Position numbers and translations under genes: made by a program. Positions 7,442 to 16,460 of a DNA stretch of 47,823 nucleotides are shown here, in pieces (position 1 is the stretch's first letter; every line of letters begins with the position of its first letter). The notes below the pieces were generated by a model. The model did not search any database and was not told where the DNA came from. It saw only the letters and a program-made list of their open reading frames with translations. The DNA is from Prevotellaceae bacterium UBA6417 (GTDB lineage: Bacteria > Bacteroidota > Bacteroidia > Bacteroidales > Bacteroidaceae): the NCBI GenBank assembly GCA_002439755.1, contig DJPH01000040.1:13717-61539 (forward strand), in the 5' to 3' direction.

Positions 7442-8542
7442 CTATTGCTCCCGCGCAGCATCGCACAACATCTGCTTTTTCCACTCCGCAGGTGTCATGC
7501 CCGTCTGCTGCTTGAATATAGTGCAGAAATAGGGACGTGAGGCAAAGCCGGTAGCCAAAGCCAGCTCTTCGAAAGACAAATCGCGGTTGTTTTCCATCAT
7601 CGACTTGGCTTCCTGAATGCGCAGACGATTAATCCACTCACGGAACGATACCTTATGATGCTTGTTGAAATAGGCCGAAATGTCGGTACGGTTGGTATGG
7701 AAGGCTTCGGCCAACGTGTTGATGGTGATGCCCTGTTGCAGGAACTTCTTGTCGCCAACCCACGACTTCACCTTCTCATCCATATTGACAACTTTGTCAT
7801 TGACGAGCCGGCTTGCAGCATTAGCCTCGGCTGCTTCGGGGACAAGAGCAACGGCTTCCTCTACTTTCTCATAATTAAACATGTAGTTGAGCAGCGACAT
7901 GAAGATGTAGATGAATACGAATATGCCCGCAAACATGTACATGCCTACGGCCCACAATGGCATGAACGCCATAAACGACCCGATAAGCCCGAAGAAGACA
8001 ATCAGCAGCGTGCTGTGATAGAGCCATACAATAAAACCCTCGGTATCCTCGGAATAAAAGTCGTCCATCATACGCAGCGAATGTCGGTATGTCCTAAAGA
8101 AAACAATGGTGATCCGCAGGCTCTCAAACAGGAAAATGGCTGCTCCCGCCATGACGCCCGCGGCAAAGTCGAGCGCAATCGATACCCAAATGCACACCAT
8201 GGCCAAGGCATATTTGGCAAAGTCGCGTATGATTCGACGCCGGCTGATGTATGATTCATCCAACAGGGATATATAGGCCATACCCAGCAATATGGCTTCC
8301 AGATAATAGCATGTCAGGTTGAGTCCGGCTGCATGGAGCGGAGTGTTTTCCCTGAAATTAAAGAGCCATTGCAACAAGATCTGTATGGCAAACAATCCCA
8401 ATGCAACACCTACAATCCTGCGAGTCCGATTATAGCTGCGATAGATGTCCCTGTCAGGCACTTTTCCAAACAGCAGAATGAAGGAAAAGACAAAGAGCAA
8501 AGGCCATGCCACCAGCAAGGAATTATAATAAAGTGTTTCCAT
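7442..8542 (-). CDS. Membrane-anchored AraC family regulator
   Basis: A 366-residue protein with six or seven transmembrane segments in the first 240 residues, then a linker and a C-terminal AraC-type double helix-turn-helix (TINTLAEAFHTNRTDISAYF, then LSFEELALATGFASRPYFCTIFKQQTGMTPAEWKKQ). This 7TM-AraC layout is common in Bacteroidales and suggests sensing in the inner membrane. The start METLYYNSLL at 8542 is set by the -7 box at 8563-8570; an in-frame ATG at 8587 lies upstream of it. It converges with the exporter operon. Its targets are unknown; the nearby operon is a candidate. Confidence 0.85.
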   Translation of the reverse strand: METLYYNSLLVAWPLLFVFSFILLFGKVPDRDIYRSYNRTRRIVGVALGLFAIQILLQWLFNFRENTPLHAAGLNLTCYYLEAILLGMAYISLLDESYISRRRIIRDFAKYALAMVCIWVSIALDFAAGVMAGAAIFLFESLRITIVFFRTYRHSLRMMDDFYSEDTEGFIVWLYHSTLLIVFFGLIGSFMAFMPLWAVGMYMFAGIFVFIYIFMSLLNYMFNYEKVEEAVALVPEAAEANAASRLVNDKVVNMDEKVKSWVGDKKFLQQGITINTLAEAFHTNRTDISAYFNKHHKVSFREWINRLRIQEAKSMMENNRDLSFEELALATGFASRPYFCTIFKQQTGMTPAEWKKQMLCDAAREQ

Positions 8543-8562
8543 CTGTATCTTTATGTGTGCTG

Positions 8563-8570
8563 CAAAAATA
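8563..8570 (-). promoter_or_regulatory. -7 box for the AraC gene
   Basis: Minus strand TATTTTTG followed by C. It overlaps the T-run of the terminator of the gene upstream and lies 20 bp before the start codon. Confidence 0.6.
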
Positions 8571-8571
8571 C

Positions 8572-8598
8572 AAAAAAGGCAGCTCATAAAGAGCCGCC
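8572..8598 (-). terminator. Terminator of the GH43/DUF4488-like operon
   Basis: An 8-bp stem with one mismatch (8578-8585 against 8591-8598) and a short loop, followed on the minus strand by six T residues (8572-8577). Confidence 0.7.
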
Positions 8599-8619
8599 CT
8601 CTATTAAAAACGAAAGAAA

Positions 8620-9288
8620 TTAGTCTTCATTCATCCAACTGTTGTCCACAGTATTGTTGGTATTTTCTGCAGGCTGTGTCTGTCTTTCCTGCCGCATGCG
8701 TGGCCCGCGTCTGTTATCATTCTGCCTCGACATGCGCGGCCTTCCGTCGGGAGATTCGCCGTTGGGAGCATTGTCGGGCCGCTCTTTTCCGTTTATCATG
8801 TCCTGCACCATCTTTTGCGCATTCGGCATTTTGCGCAGACGCATCCAAATTTCGTGGTTTACCTTATCATTGACCTTTCTGTCAATCACCATCCATTGTC
8901 CGCCCTGCAGCTTATAGGTAAGTTGCTGCGGTGCGGCTTGCCCTGCTCCGGCAGCACCGGCATCAAGAGTCTCAACCAGGGTAGAATCGTTTTGCTTAGC
9001 CAGGGTTCCCTGTTCGGCAATGCCGCATCCTCCACCTCTCACCCCGATGGAAAGGTTGGAATAAGTGCCATCGGCCGATATGATTTTCAGCACAGGCAAG
9101 ACTCTGACGTCATAGCGTCCGCTGTCGCCTGTCTGGAATCGGCACAACTGCCATATACCTTCGAGCTTTGCTTTCGTTGCCTGTTCGGCTTCAGCCTGTC
9201 TGGGATAACTGTTGGCATATGCAGTCAGCGGCAGGCAACCGGCAGCCAACAGCAAAGCGAACATCAGTTCTTTACGGATTTTCTTCAT
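8620..9288 (-). CDS. Secreted DUF4488-like protein
   Basis: A 222-residue protein with signal peptide MKKIRKELMFALLLAAGCLPLTAYA. A lipocalin-like region follows (KLEGIWQLCRFQTGD, then LPVLKIISADGTYSNLSI and YKLQGGQWMVIDRKVNDKVNHEIWMRLRKM), which resembles the DUF4488 family of Bacteroidales. The last 60 residues are low-complexity and rich in Arg, Asn, Gln and Pro. The start at 9288 is chosen for the signal peptide. It is 45 bp downstream of the GH43 gene without its own visible promoter, so it is likely co-expressed. Function unknown. Confidence 0.7.
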   Translation of the reverse strand: MKKIRKELMFALLLAAGCLPLTAYANSYPRQAEAEQATKAKLEGIWQLCRFQTGDSGRYDVRVLPVLKIISADGTYSNLSIGVRGGGCGIAEQGTLAKQNDSTLVETLDAGAAGAGQAAPQQLTYKLQGGQWMVIDRKVNDKVNHEIWMRLRKMPNAQKMVQDMINGKERPDNAPNGESPDGRPRMSRQNDNRRGPRMRQERQTQPAENTNNTVDNSWMNED

Positions 9289-9333
9289 GGCTCTTATTGT
9301 TTTAATGTTAGGACTGTTTTGCTGCAATATGGT

Positions 9334-10320
9334 TTAATCCCCATCCTTATAAAAAGACACAATGCGTCCGTCCTTGATGACTATCCTGCCCAATGTCATT
9401 GTCGGCTTCAACGTTGCCGACATCTTACTGTTGGGAGAATGGTAGGAAACGCGCAATTGCCCCTGAAGGTCTTTGAATATCATCGTATGACCGCCGTCGT
9501 CGGTGTTTAGAGGGCGTGGGTCCTGTTTCCACGGACCTTCAATCCTGCCATTCTCGGAAACAGCCTGGGCAAAGACATATTTTTGCTTGCCGTCTACCTT
9601 GGCAAAGCTTGACCACAGCATTATCAGATGTCCCGTAGCCTTGTCACGGATGATATAGGGTGCATCGGTGACGTAGCAGTCGTGGCCGTCTCTCTTTTCA
9701 ATAGGAACACACCACGGAGCTTCCGATGCCGAAAACAACCTGACAGGCTGCCCTATGGTTTGCGACAAATCCTTGGAAAGCCGCTGCGCCCATATCTCAC
9801 CGTCGTGGCATTCCAGCCATTCGCGGCTGAAGACCAACCAAGGTTTGCCTTTCTTGTCTACATAAAGCGAAGCATCGAGGCACTGCATGTCTTCGGGAGT
9901 CATCACGGTGCGTTCGTTGTTTACCGGCTTATACGGACCTGCAATGCCGTCGGTTGAACGGAAAATAGCCGTACCACGCTTCTTTCCCTCCGGCGTTACC
10001 GTGACAAAAACATAGTGGTTTCCTTTCCATTCATAGGTATCGGGAGCCCACCAATCCTGCGCATTCCGATAGACACCCTCCTGGGGAATCACACGACGCA
10101 CATAGTCCCAACCGGCCAAATCACGGCTTTGATAAAGTGCCAACCTGCCTTCTTTGTCGGGTGATGCCGACACAATGAGATAGTAGCACCCTGCATGCCT
10201 GTCTACCAATATAAACGGATCTCGGCAATACATCTTGCCCGTAGGAAACGATTTGCCGGCAACCATGACTGCCGACTGCAACGATATGAGCAGTGCAACA
10301 ACGAATGTCTTCAACTTCAT
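9334..10320 (-). CDS. Secreted glycoside hydrolase family 43 protein
   Basis: A 328-residue protein with signal peptide MKLKTFVVALLISLQSAVMVAG. The five-bladed propeller signatures of GH43 are present: CRDPFILVD near the N-terminus (catalytic base Asp), WWAPDTYEWKGNHYVFVT, LDASLYVDKKGKPWLVFS (pKa-modulating Asp), EAPWCV (candidate general acid) and DGGHTMIF. GH43 enzymes release arabinose or xylose from plant polysaccharides, among other activities; the specificity is not readable. The length fits a single-domain enzyme acting in the periplasm or outside the cell. The ATG at 10320 fits the -7 box 17 bp upstream. It forms a pair with the DUF4488-like gene. Confidence 0.88.
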   Translation of the reverse strand: MKLKTFVVALLISLQSAVMVAGKSFPTGKMYCRDPFILVDRHAGCYYLIVSASPDKEGRLALYQSRDLAGWDYVRRVIPQEGVYRNAQDWWAPDTYEWKGNHYVFVTVTPEGKKRGTAIFRSTDGIAGPYKPVNNERTVMTPEDMQCLDASLYVDKKGKPWLVFSREWLECHDGEIWAQRLSKDLSQTIGQPVRLFSASEAPWCVPIEKRDGHDCYVTDAPYIIRDKATGHLIMLWSSFAKVDGKQKYVFAQAVSENGRIEGPWKQDPRPLNTDDGGHTMIFKDLQGQLRVSYHSPNSKMSATLKPTMTLGRIVIKDGRIVSFYKDGD

Positions 10321-10336
10321 ATACCTATGTTTGGTA

Positions 10337-10344
10337 CAAAAATA
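10337..10344 (-). promoter_or_regulatory. -7 box for the GH43 gene
   Basis: Minus strand TATTTTTG, 16 bp before the start codon, giving a very short 5' leader. Confidence 0.55.
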
Positions 10345-10366
10345 CGTATTTTCCGCGAATCCTTTG

Positions 10367-10374
10367 TATCTTTG
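10367..10374 (+). promoter_or_regulatory. -7 box for the methyltransferase gene
   Basis: TATCTTTG followed by C, 19 bp before the start codon at 10394. It is divergent from the GH43 promoter. Confidence 0.6.
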
Positions 10375-10393
10375 CAAGCATAAAAATACAAAG

Positions 10394-11209
10394 ATGCAAG
10401 AACGCCAAATCGACAGAGTCAGGTATTTTAATGAGTTGGCAACAACCTGCGAAAAGTACTTTATGCCCTACATCTCCCTGTTCAAGCCCGTTGAACAAGG
10501 CATGAACGTGTTGGAGATAGGCTGCGGTGACGGTGGCAATCTGCTTCCTTTCAGCCGCAAAGGATGCGAAGTTGTAGGAGTTGACATGGCACCTTCGCGC
10601 ATCGAAGTGGCACGCGAATGCTTTCGCCATGCAGGAGCGAAAGGGCAATTCATTGCTTCCGACATCTTCAAAATCAGCGAACTGGAACACCGTTTCGACC
10701 TCATCATCTGTCACGATGTGTTGGAGCACATCAACGACAAAGGCCTGTTTCTGACGAACGTGAGCAAATATCTGAGCCGCGGAGGCATGGTGTTCATGTC
10801 TTTCCCCGCCTGGCAGATGCCTTTCGGCGGCCACCAGCAGATTTGCCATAACCGGCTGCTCTCGCACCTTCCCTTCTTCCATCTGCTGCCGCGGCCGGTC
10901 TACAAAGCCATACTCTCCACAGCCGGCGAGCCGCAGGCCACCATCGACGAACTGATGAACATCAAGACCACACGCTGCCCCATCGAGCTTTTCGAGCGTC
11001 TTTCACGAAAGGCCGGATTCACAGTGTGCAACCGCCGCCTTTATTTCATCAATCCTCATTATGAAGTGAAATTCGGATTGCGTCCGCGGCTCCTCATGCC
11101 TTTCATCGGAAACATCCCCTGGGTACGCAACTTCTTTACTACCTCCTGCTTTTATATCCTGCAGCCCGGCAGCAAGCAGGCTGCTCCGGCCAATCGTCAA
11201 AAAGCATAA
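10394..11209 (+). CDS. Class I SAM-dependent methyltransferase
   Basis: A 271-residue protein with the Rossmann-like methyltransferase core. Motif I is VLEIGCGDGGNL, followed by VVGVDMAPSRIEVA, motif II region FDLIICHDVLEHI and the post-core FMSFPAWQMPFGGHQQI. It belongs to the UbiE/Methyltransf_11 type. The C-terminal part (LRPRLLMPFIGNIPWVRNFFTTSCFYILQPG) could contact a membrane or lipid substrate. The substrate is unknown; neighbours do not help, since it stands alone between its own promoter and a terminator. The start MQERQIDRVRYF is set by the -7 box. Confidence 0.85.
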   Translation: MQERQIDRVRYFNELATTCEKYFMPYISLFKPVEQGMNVLEIGCGDGGNLLPFSRKGCEVVGVDMAPSRIEVARECFRHAGAKGQFIASDIFKISELEHRFDLIICHDVLEHINDKGLFLTNVSKYLSRGGMVFMSFPAWQMPFGGHQQICHNRLLSHLPFFHLLPRPVYKAILSTAGEPQATIDELMNIKTTRCPIELFERLSRKAGFTVCNRRLYFINPHYEVKFGLRPRLLMPFIGNIPWVRNFFTTSCFYILQPGSKQAAPANRQKA

Positions 11210-11210
11210 T

Positions 11211-11244
11211 CCGGCAGTCTTGTCTGCATGACAAAAACTGCCGG
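11211..11244 (+). terminator. Terminator of the methyltransferase gene
   Basis: Arms CCGGCAG...TTGTC and GACAA...CTGCCGG pair across 11211-11224 and 11230-11244 with a small internal mismatch. It starts directly after the stop codon. Confidence 0.65.
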
Positions 11245-11743
11245 AAAGCAGATTAAGAAATTAATTTGTGTCCGTCTGTGGATTGCTTTTGCAGTTTCGG
11301 CAGGCTTGCCTGTGCCTTCAACGGCACATGCCTCCTGCTTACTGCCTATAAGGTCTCTTGTTAGTCGATTTGTAAATTCCCTGCAAAGCTAAGGCGAAAG
11401 TCACGATAAAACCGTTCGGAAACAACAAATTCAAATTGCAGATTTGTACAAACCGCTCATCTTAACGTTATTTCACGCACGCAACCATTCTGCGGATAGT
11501 GACACGAGAGCGGCAGAGGCAGAAAACGAGGAACGGCACAGCTTTTCCTTTCTTCGTCGGCATTTCCGCACCGACTGTCCTACAGCACAGATTGTGATTA
11601 TTGCGGTTTCATCGAAAGAATCGGGATGAGTATGCAAAACCAAAGGGAGCAAACAGCAAAAGGTGTGCTTTCTTTTGCGTATCTACCGGACAGATGGCCG
11701 ATTACACCGATAATGCCGCCGGTATTGAAGCAGGCACGGCAAT
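11245..11743 (+). other. Gene-free stretch of about 500 bp
   Basis: No credible coding frame: the open frames are about 60 codons, overlap each other and show no signal or family resemblance. A small imperfect hairpin (GCCTGTGCC/GGCACATGC, about 11310-11330) is present. I see no tRNA and no known riboswitch. A decayed gene or small RNA is possible but unsupported. Confidence 0.5.
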
Positions 11744-11790
11744 AGCAAAGCCCCGACACTTTCCTGGCGGAAAAGTGTCGGGGCTTTGCT
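11744..11790 (-). terminator. Strong hairpin after the M60 peptidase gene
   Basis: An 18-bp stem (AGCAAAGCCCCGACACTT at 11744-11761 with its complement at 11773-11790) lies 17 bp after the stop of the peptidase gene. It has an 11-base loop and A/T-rich stem ends. Confidence 0.8.
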
Positions 11791-11807
11791 GAAGATGCGT
11801 ATTACGC

Positions 11808-14800
11808 CTATTTCAAAACCACCTTTTTCTTATTGACAATGTAGATGCCTTTGCCCGGAGTGTTGCCGGCCTTGCGTCCCTGAAGGTCATAGATTTCCTT
11901 GCCGGTCTGCAGATCTGTGGCGATATTCTTCACCGAAGTGGGGTCACTGCCTGCAATCACATAGGCCGAAGGCCTGCCGGCCGTTGTCTTTTCCATCCAT
12001 ATACTGAAGGCATTGCTGTCGGTCTTGTCGGCTGTCAGGTCAAAGGATGTCCCTGCACCGTTCAGCAGATATTTGCCGCTTGTGAGTGTTACCGGCATGA
12101 AGCTTCCATAGAGGGTGATCTCTTCGCCCTTTATGCTCGCGGCCTTGCCGGCCATGGCAACGTCGGTTGCAGTGATGCTGCGTATGCCCTCTTCTTTACT
12201 GTTGTTGCAGAAGAGGAACGGCACACCTGCTCCGATTTCATCGGTTTTATCGTCGAAGACTATGTAGTTAACGCCGTCTTTCTCCTCGGTTGCCTTGAAG
12301 GCTTTTATCTGAGTGTCGCCGGCGAGGTCGGACTGTTTGATGGCAAAGGGAAGGGTCATTGCGTTGTTGCCTGCCTTATAGCTGAGGTTGAAGGTCAGTT
12401 TTTTGGCTGTGAAGTCCTGCGGGGCATAGAAGGGATGTGTGTTGTCGAGCACCATGTTGTGGACCACATTGCCGGCAGCAATGACGTTTTGCATGGTTGT
12501 GAGCTGCTCGGGTGCGTTGTCTTCGGCCAGCACGGCAATGTCGTTGTCCTTGAGCACCGGTATGGTGGCACTTTCGGCTTTGCCGTCGGTATAGCGCACA
12601 ACAGGAGAATTTGTGCCGCGATATACATTCATCGTATAGTAGGTATCGGTCTTCTTGTTAAACATCTTGACGTCTGTGCCATCGGATTGTGCAGCCACCA
12701 ATGTATATCCGCCTTCGCTGACAAGGTAGGAGGGCAGCATGAACTTCCTGCTGGCCGACACATAGGCAAGATTGCCATCTTTGTCGTAGACCTTTATACC
12801 AACGGCGTTCTTGGCCAGGCTTGTGACGGTGACGTAGCCACGGGCATCGACCACGTATATGTATCCCGAGGCCTCGAGATGCTTGGGAAAATCGGTATAT
12901 TGCCCCATGTCATTACGGCAATTGGCCACCGAATAGCTTTCGAGGGTGCGCTTGGGCTTGCCGTCACGTCCCATTTCTTCGGTCACGCGGTCTTCCACGA
13001 AGATGATGTTGCCGTTGGGTTTCCCGCAGGCTTTAATGGCAGCCTTGGTGTCGTCGATGTCTTTTTGTGTGGCCGTAACCAGCCATGTGGCATAGTCGCC
13101 CACCTGATATTTCTCTATGGGACGGAAGAAACCCCAGTATTCGAAGTATTCGGAAAGGTCTTCACCTGCCACCTGGCTGCACACACGTGCAAACTTAAGG
13201 TAGTCGTCCTTGGCATAGGTGATAGCCGGTGATGTGGGTTGCACGAGGGGCGATTTGCGCAGGGCTTTGAATACTTCCTGGTAGAATGTGGGGTGATTGC
13301 CCAGGGCATGATAGTAGAGATACAGCTGGAAGAACATGCGGTTCATGAGTCCTATGGTCTCGCGCTCGCTGTTTTTGCCGTAGAGTTCGAGCCACGAGAG
13401 TTTCTGCGGCATCCATTGTTGCATCTCCTGAATGTTCCAGTAGCGGGTGGTATACTTGCCGGTTCGATACATCACCATGTTGGAAAAGAGATTGTTGGAC
13501 ACCTCAGTGGTGCCTACGATGCGTATGGCTCCCTGGTTGCTGTGACCTATTTCGTGGGCCGGGCCCCATAGTGTTCCGTCGCCTTTTATCACATTGTCGT
13601 ATTGCAGGATGTTGCCGGTAGAGTATTCGTTGTAGCCGGTATAGTAGGATGTGGAGTACATGTAGCTGCCTTCGCTTGTTACGGTTGTACACTCCATCTT
13701 GTTGTTGAACTTGCGCGGATATATGTCTTCGTAGATGTCGGGATACTTGTCGCTCTTGAGGAGTCCCATGAGGTCGAGTTCCCAATAGGCTGTGCTGTCC
13801 CACACGGCCATGACTTCGGTGATTTTGTCGCGTACATTGTTTTTCACATAGCTGGTGCTCATGTGCCAGTGGATATACTCGCCCATCACGTCAATGACGG
13901 GAGCCTTGAAGAGCCCGTCGGCTTTCATCTGTGCCCAGTCCTTGTTGTTGTATTTGGTGCAGTCGAAGAATCCGTTGACGCGTCCGCCTTCGATGTGTAT
14001 GTCAAGGTTGGCATATCGGGATATGTCGGTGCCGTTCTTTGAGGTATACATGACAAACAGATGGCTGTTGTCGGCGGGAGCCACCACCACGTTGAGTCCT
14101 TTTGTCAGTGTCTTCGAGTAGTCTCCGAAGACGCTTGTCGTGCTGGAAGTCTCTATTTTCAGCGTGGCTCCGGTGGGCACATTGCTGCCCACGAAGACAT
14201 AAAGCACCTGGTTTTTGTCTGCAACGATGCCGGTGGGGTTGTTTTGCCGGCCATAGGCCGACATTTTCAGCTGCTTGGCCCAGTATGAGGGGTCGCTGTA
14301 GATGCCGTAGGATGCCACGCGGAATTCTTTTTCCCACTTGGACCATGAATTGTTTTTAATCTTGACTGCGGCCTCCTGTATGGTGGATGGCAGTTCGCTC
14401 ATGGCCTGACGCAGGGCTGCATCGTCCATAGACCGATATTCGCTCTTGAGGATGGTGCAGGCATCGTCGTCAAAGAATGTGGCCATCATCTGGCGGTATT
14501 TGCGCTCGTTGGTCTGTGCATCCTGCAGTGCCTGAAACTCTTTTTGTGCCGCTTCAATATCGGCTTCGGAGGGATTGACTTCCTGGAAATACCATACGGA
14601 TGCCAGGTTGTCGGTGCCGTTGGATATATACCACCCTACTGCATTATAGTTTTGTGTGGCTGCAGTGTGTAGCACAATGGTCTTGTTGTCCACTATATTG
14701 TATCGCAGCTCGTAGGGGAAGTTGTTGTTGACGCTGAGGGTGAATGCCCCGTTGGGCTTGGTGTTGGTGCGATATTGGGTGCTGACCACTCCGCCTTGTT

Positions 14801-15527
14801 TGAGCAGGTAACGTCCGGTATATGCATTTTTGATGTAGTATCCGGTTCCCTGCTTTTCGAGTGTCCAGTACTGGGTCAGGTCGTCGGCTGTCTCATCGGT
14901 TGTCACCCCACGCGACGTGACTGTCTCTATGAGTGCACGGTTGTATTCGGGCGACATGATGCGATAGTACTTGCCTTCTTCCACAAGTGTGCTGCCCGTA
15001 AGGCGATCGAAACGCTCCTTGATCTGGTCTTTCGTGATGTCGTCGGCTGCTTCAAACTTCCATTCACTGCCTGTTGCTGCCGAACCATCGCCGGCCGACC
15101 AGGGCACCACCCGCGCTGATGCGTCTTCGTGAAGGCAGGATGTGCCCGAAAAGTCGCTTTTCGAACTGATGTTATAATAGGTGTCACCGGATTTTTCAAG
15201 GTTCTTGCGGATGTAGAACGTGGCTTTGGCATTGTCGGTGGCATACTTGGTGCTCAGCTTGGTCTGTGGCTGCACATAGCAGCCGTTGCCGATGTTGCGC
15301 AGCAGATAAGTGGTGCCTTTCTTTTCGACCAGCCACAACTGGTTGAAATCGTTGGCTTTTCTGGCCGACACAATCAGCTCTCCGCTACTGTTTACAGCCA
15401 TGATCTTAGAGCTCGAGCGCCCGCTCGTCAGCCGGTAGGCCCCTGTCTGCGGGGTGGTTACAGCCGCTTCGGCCCAACAGGCGAAGCACCATGTTACCAA
15501 TGTAATGAGTAAACTTTTCATCTTCAT
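11808..15527 (-). CDS. Secreted M60-like (enhancin-type) zinc metallopeptidase with trefoil-like modules
   Basis: A 1,239-residue protein with signal peptide MKMKSLLITLVTWCFACWAEA. Residues about 25-155 and 185-320 look like two ricin/beta-trefoil-like modules (SSGELIVSARKANDFNQLWLVEKKG, later YWTLEKQGTGYYIKNAYTGRYL). The M60 core carries HEIGH at about residues 658-662 and the third zinc ligand Glu about 675 in GTTEVSNN, matching HExGH-X(8-28)-E. M60 enzymes of gut bacteria cleave mucin-type O-glycosylated proteins, so mucin or host glycoprotein is the likely substrate. The C-terminus (EIYDLQGRKAGNTPGKGIYIVNKKKVVLK region) is a sorting-type beta module seen in Bacteroidales secreted proteins. 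A textbook promoter lies upstream; a second ATG two codons in is equally possible. Confidence 0.88.
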   Translation of the reverse strand: MKMKSLLITLVTWCFACWAEAAVTTPQTGAYRLTSGRSSSKIMAVNSSGELIVSARKANDFNQLWLVEKKGTTYLLRNIGNGCYVQPQTKLSTKYATDNAKATFYIRKNLEKSGDTYYNISSKSDFSGTSCLHEDASARVVPWSAGDGSAATGSEWKFEAADDITKDQIKERFDRLTGSTLVEEGKYYRIMSPEYNRALIETVTSRGVTTDETADDLTQYWTLEKQGTGYYIKNAYTGRYLLKQGGVVSTQYRTNTKPNGAFTLSVNNNFPYELRYNIVDNKTIVLHTAATQNYNAVGWYISNGTDNLASVWYFQEVNPSEADIEAAQKEFQALQDAQTNERKYRQMMATFFDDDACTILKSEYRSMDDAALRQAMSELPSTIQEAAVKIKNNSWSKWEKEFRVASYGIYSDPSYWAKQLKMSAYGRQNNPTGIVADKNQVLYVFVGSNVPTGATLKIETSSTTSVFGDYSKTLTKGLNVVVAPADNSHLFVMYTSKNGTDISRYANLDIHIEGGRVNGFFDCTKYNNKDWAQMKADGLFKAPVIDVMGEYIHWHMSTSYVKNNVRDKITEVMAVWDSTAYWELDLMGLLKSDKYPDIYEDIYPRKFNNKMECTTVTSEGSYMYSTSYYTGYNEYSTGNILQYDNVIKGDGTLWGPAHEIGHSNQGAIRIVGTTEVSNNLFSNMVMYRTGKYTTRYWNIQEMQQWMPQKLSWLELYGKNSERETIGLMNRMFFQLYLYYHALGNHPTFYQEVFKALRKSPLVQPTSPAITYAKDDYLKFARVCSQVAGEDLSEYFEYWGFFRPIEKYQVGDYATWLVTATQKDIDDTKAAIKACGKPNGNIIFVEDRVTEEMGRDGKPKRTLESYSVANCRNDMGQYTDFPKHLEASGYIYVVDARGYVTVTSLAKNAVGIKVYDKDGNLAYVSASRKFMLPSYLVSEGGYTLVAAQSDGTDVKMFNKKTDTYYTMNVYRGTNSPVVRYTDGKAESATIPVLKDNDIAVLAEDNAPEQLTTMQNVIAAGNVVHNMVLDNTHPFYAPQDFTAKKLTFNLSYKAGNNAMTLPFAIKQSDLAGDTQIKAFKATEEKDGVNYIVFDDKTDEIGAGVPFLFCNNSKEEGIRSITATDVAMAGKAASIKGEEITLYGSFMPVTLTSGKYLLNGAGTSFDLTADKTDSNAFSIWMEKTTAGRPSAYVIAGSDPTSVKNIATDLQTGKEIYDLQGRKAGNTPGKGIYIVNKKKVVLK

Positions 15528-15586
15528 ATGTCAAGGTTTTATTGTGTTGTGACGCGCCTATTGCAAAGAGTCTTTGCAGATTGCTG

Positions 15587-15617
15587 CAAAGTTAGCTATT
15601 TCCCATTGTCTACCAAA
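15587..15617 (-). promoter_or_regulatory. Promoter of the M60 peptidase gene
   Basis: On the minus strand TTTG (15614-15617) and TAACTTTG (15587-15594) are exactly 19 bp apart, the Bacteroidetes consensus. The leader is about 55 nt. Confidence 0.8.
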
Positions 15618-15637
15618 CAGGTATGAAAGAATCTTCT

Positions 15638-15645
15638 TATCTTTG
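15638..15645 (+). promoter_or_regulatory. -7 box for rlmH
   Basis: TATCTTTG, 12 bp before the rlmH start codon. It lies beside the divergent peptidase promoter. Confidence 0.55.
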
Positions 15646-15657
15646 TACTTAAAAAAG

Positions 15658-16161
15658 ATGAAGACGTTACTGATTGTGGTGGGCAAGACCCAGAACAAGC
15701 ATCTGTCGGCCCTGATGGACGACTATCTGGGACGCATCGGCCGCTATCTGCCGTTCGAAATGGAAGTGGTGCCTGATCTGCGCAACACACGCGGCCTGAA
15801 TGCCGAACAGCAAAAGGAACGTGAAGGCATCAACCTCTTGGCAAAGCTGCACGATGGCGACCGGGTTATACTGCTTGATGAGCGGGGCAAGGAGAAAAGA
15901 TCCGTGGAATTTGCCCGTTTCATCGACAAAAACCTTCAAGGAAGCAGCCGCCGCATGGTATTTATTATCGGCGGACCTTACGGTTTTTCCGACGATGTCT
16001 ACAGGCGAGCCGACGAATATCTGTCGCTCTCGCAAATGACTTTTTCGCATCAGATGATACGTCTTCTTTTCCTCGAACAGTATTATCGGGCACTGACCAT
16101 CCTGCATGGCGAACCCTACCACCACGAGACCGAACCTTCGGAAGCCATGACCCGCAAATAG
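15658..16161 (+). CDS. rlmH: 23S rRNA (pseudouridine1915-N3)-methyltransferase RlmH
   Basis: A 167-residue SPOUT methyltransferase that modifies pseudouridine 1915 in helix 69 of 23S rRNA. Family motifs include the start MKTLLIVVGKTQN, VILLDERGKEKRSVEFA, the knot region FIIGGPYGFSDDV, and the C-terminal LSLSQMTFSHQMIRLLFLEQYYRALTILHGEPYHHE. The length is about ten residues longer than the usual 155-160, with a short tail. The start is chosen by homology; an upstream in-frame start at 15574 would precede the promoter. A repeat copy begins 17 bp after its stop. Confidence 0.94.
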   Translation: MKTLLIVVGKTQNKHLSALMDDYLGRIGRYLPFEMEVVPDLRNTRGLNAEQQKEREGINLLAKLHDGDRVILLDERGKEKRSVEFARFIDKNLQGSSRRMVFIIGGPYGFSDDVYRRADEYLSLSQMTFSHQMIRLLFLEQYYRALTILHGEPYHHETEPSEAMTRK

Positions 16162-16178
16162 GCTTCTGCCGCATCACA

Positions 16179-16370
16179 GGTTGCGATGTGTACATATTGC
16201 CATTGCAACATGTACAGGAAACAACGTGTTCTATGTAGGTGAAACAACATGTGACATGTACAGGAAACAACCTGTTTCATGTAGGTGAAACACTGTGTGA
16301 CATGTACAGGAAACAATGTGTTTCATGTAGGTGAAACAACCTGTGTCATGTACAGGAAACACCATGCAAT
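16179..16370 (+). repeat. Palindrome-rich intergenic repeat, copy B, with 46-bp tandem units
   Basis: It opens with GTTGCGATGTGTACATAT, shared with copy C, then becomes a tandem array. Three 46-bp units lie at 16209-16254, 16255-16300 and 16301-16346, with a partial fourth at 16347-16367. Each unit starts CATGTACAGGAAACA and contains TTTCATGTAGGTGAAACA (the first unit has lost one T). GTTTC and GAAAC arms alternate, so the transcript could fold into a chain of hairpins. Confidence 0.85.
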
Positions 16371-16460
16371 GTGCCGGCACTCATCCGAAAGGCCCGGATG
16401 TCACCACCCATGCTGCACCGGCAAGAAGCACCATCGGGCACACACATCAGCCCGAACAAT

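Noticed and set aside
11444..11792. Two 61-63 codon plus-strand frames in the gene-free stretch
   Set aside because: No promoter, no family resemblance, and one runs through the peptidase terminator.
16209..16367. CRISPR-like regularly spaced repeats
   Set aside because: The whole 46-bp unit is repeated, including what would be the spacer, and there are no cas genes. It is a tandem repeat, not a CRISPR array.
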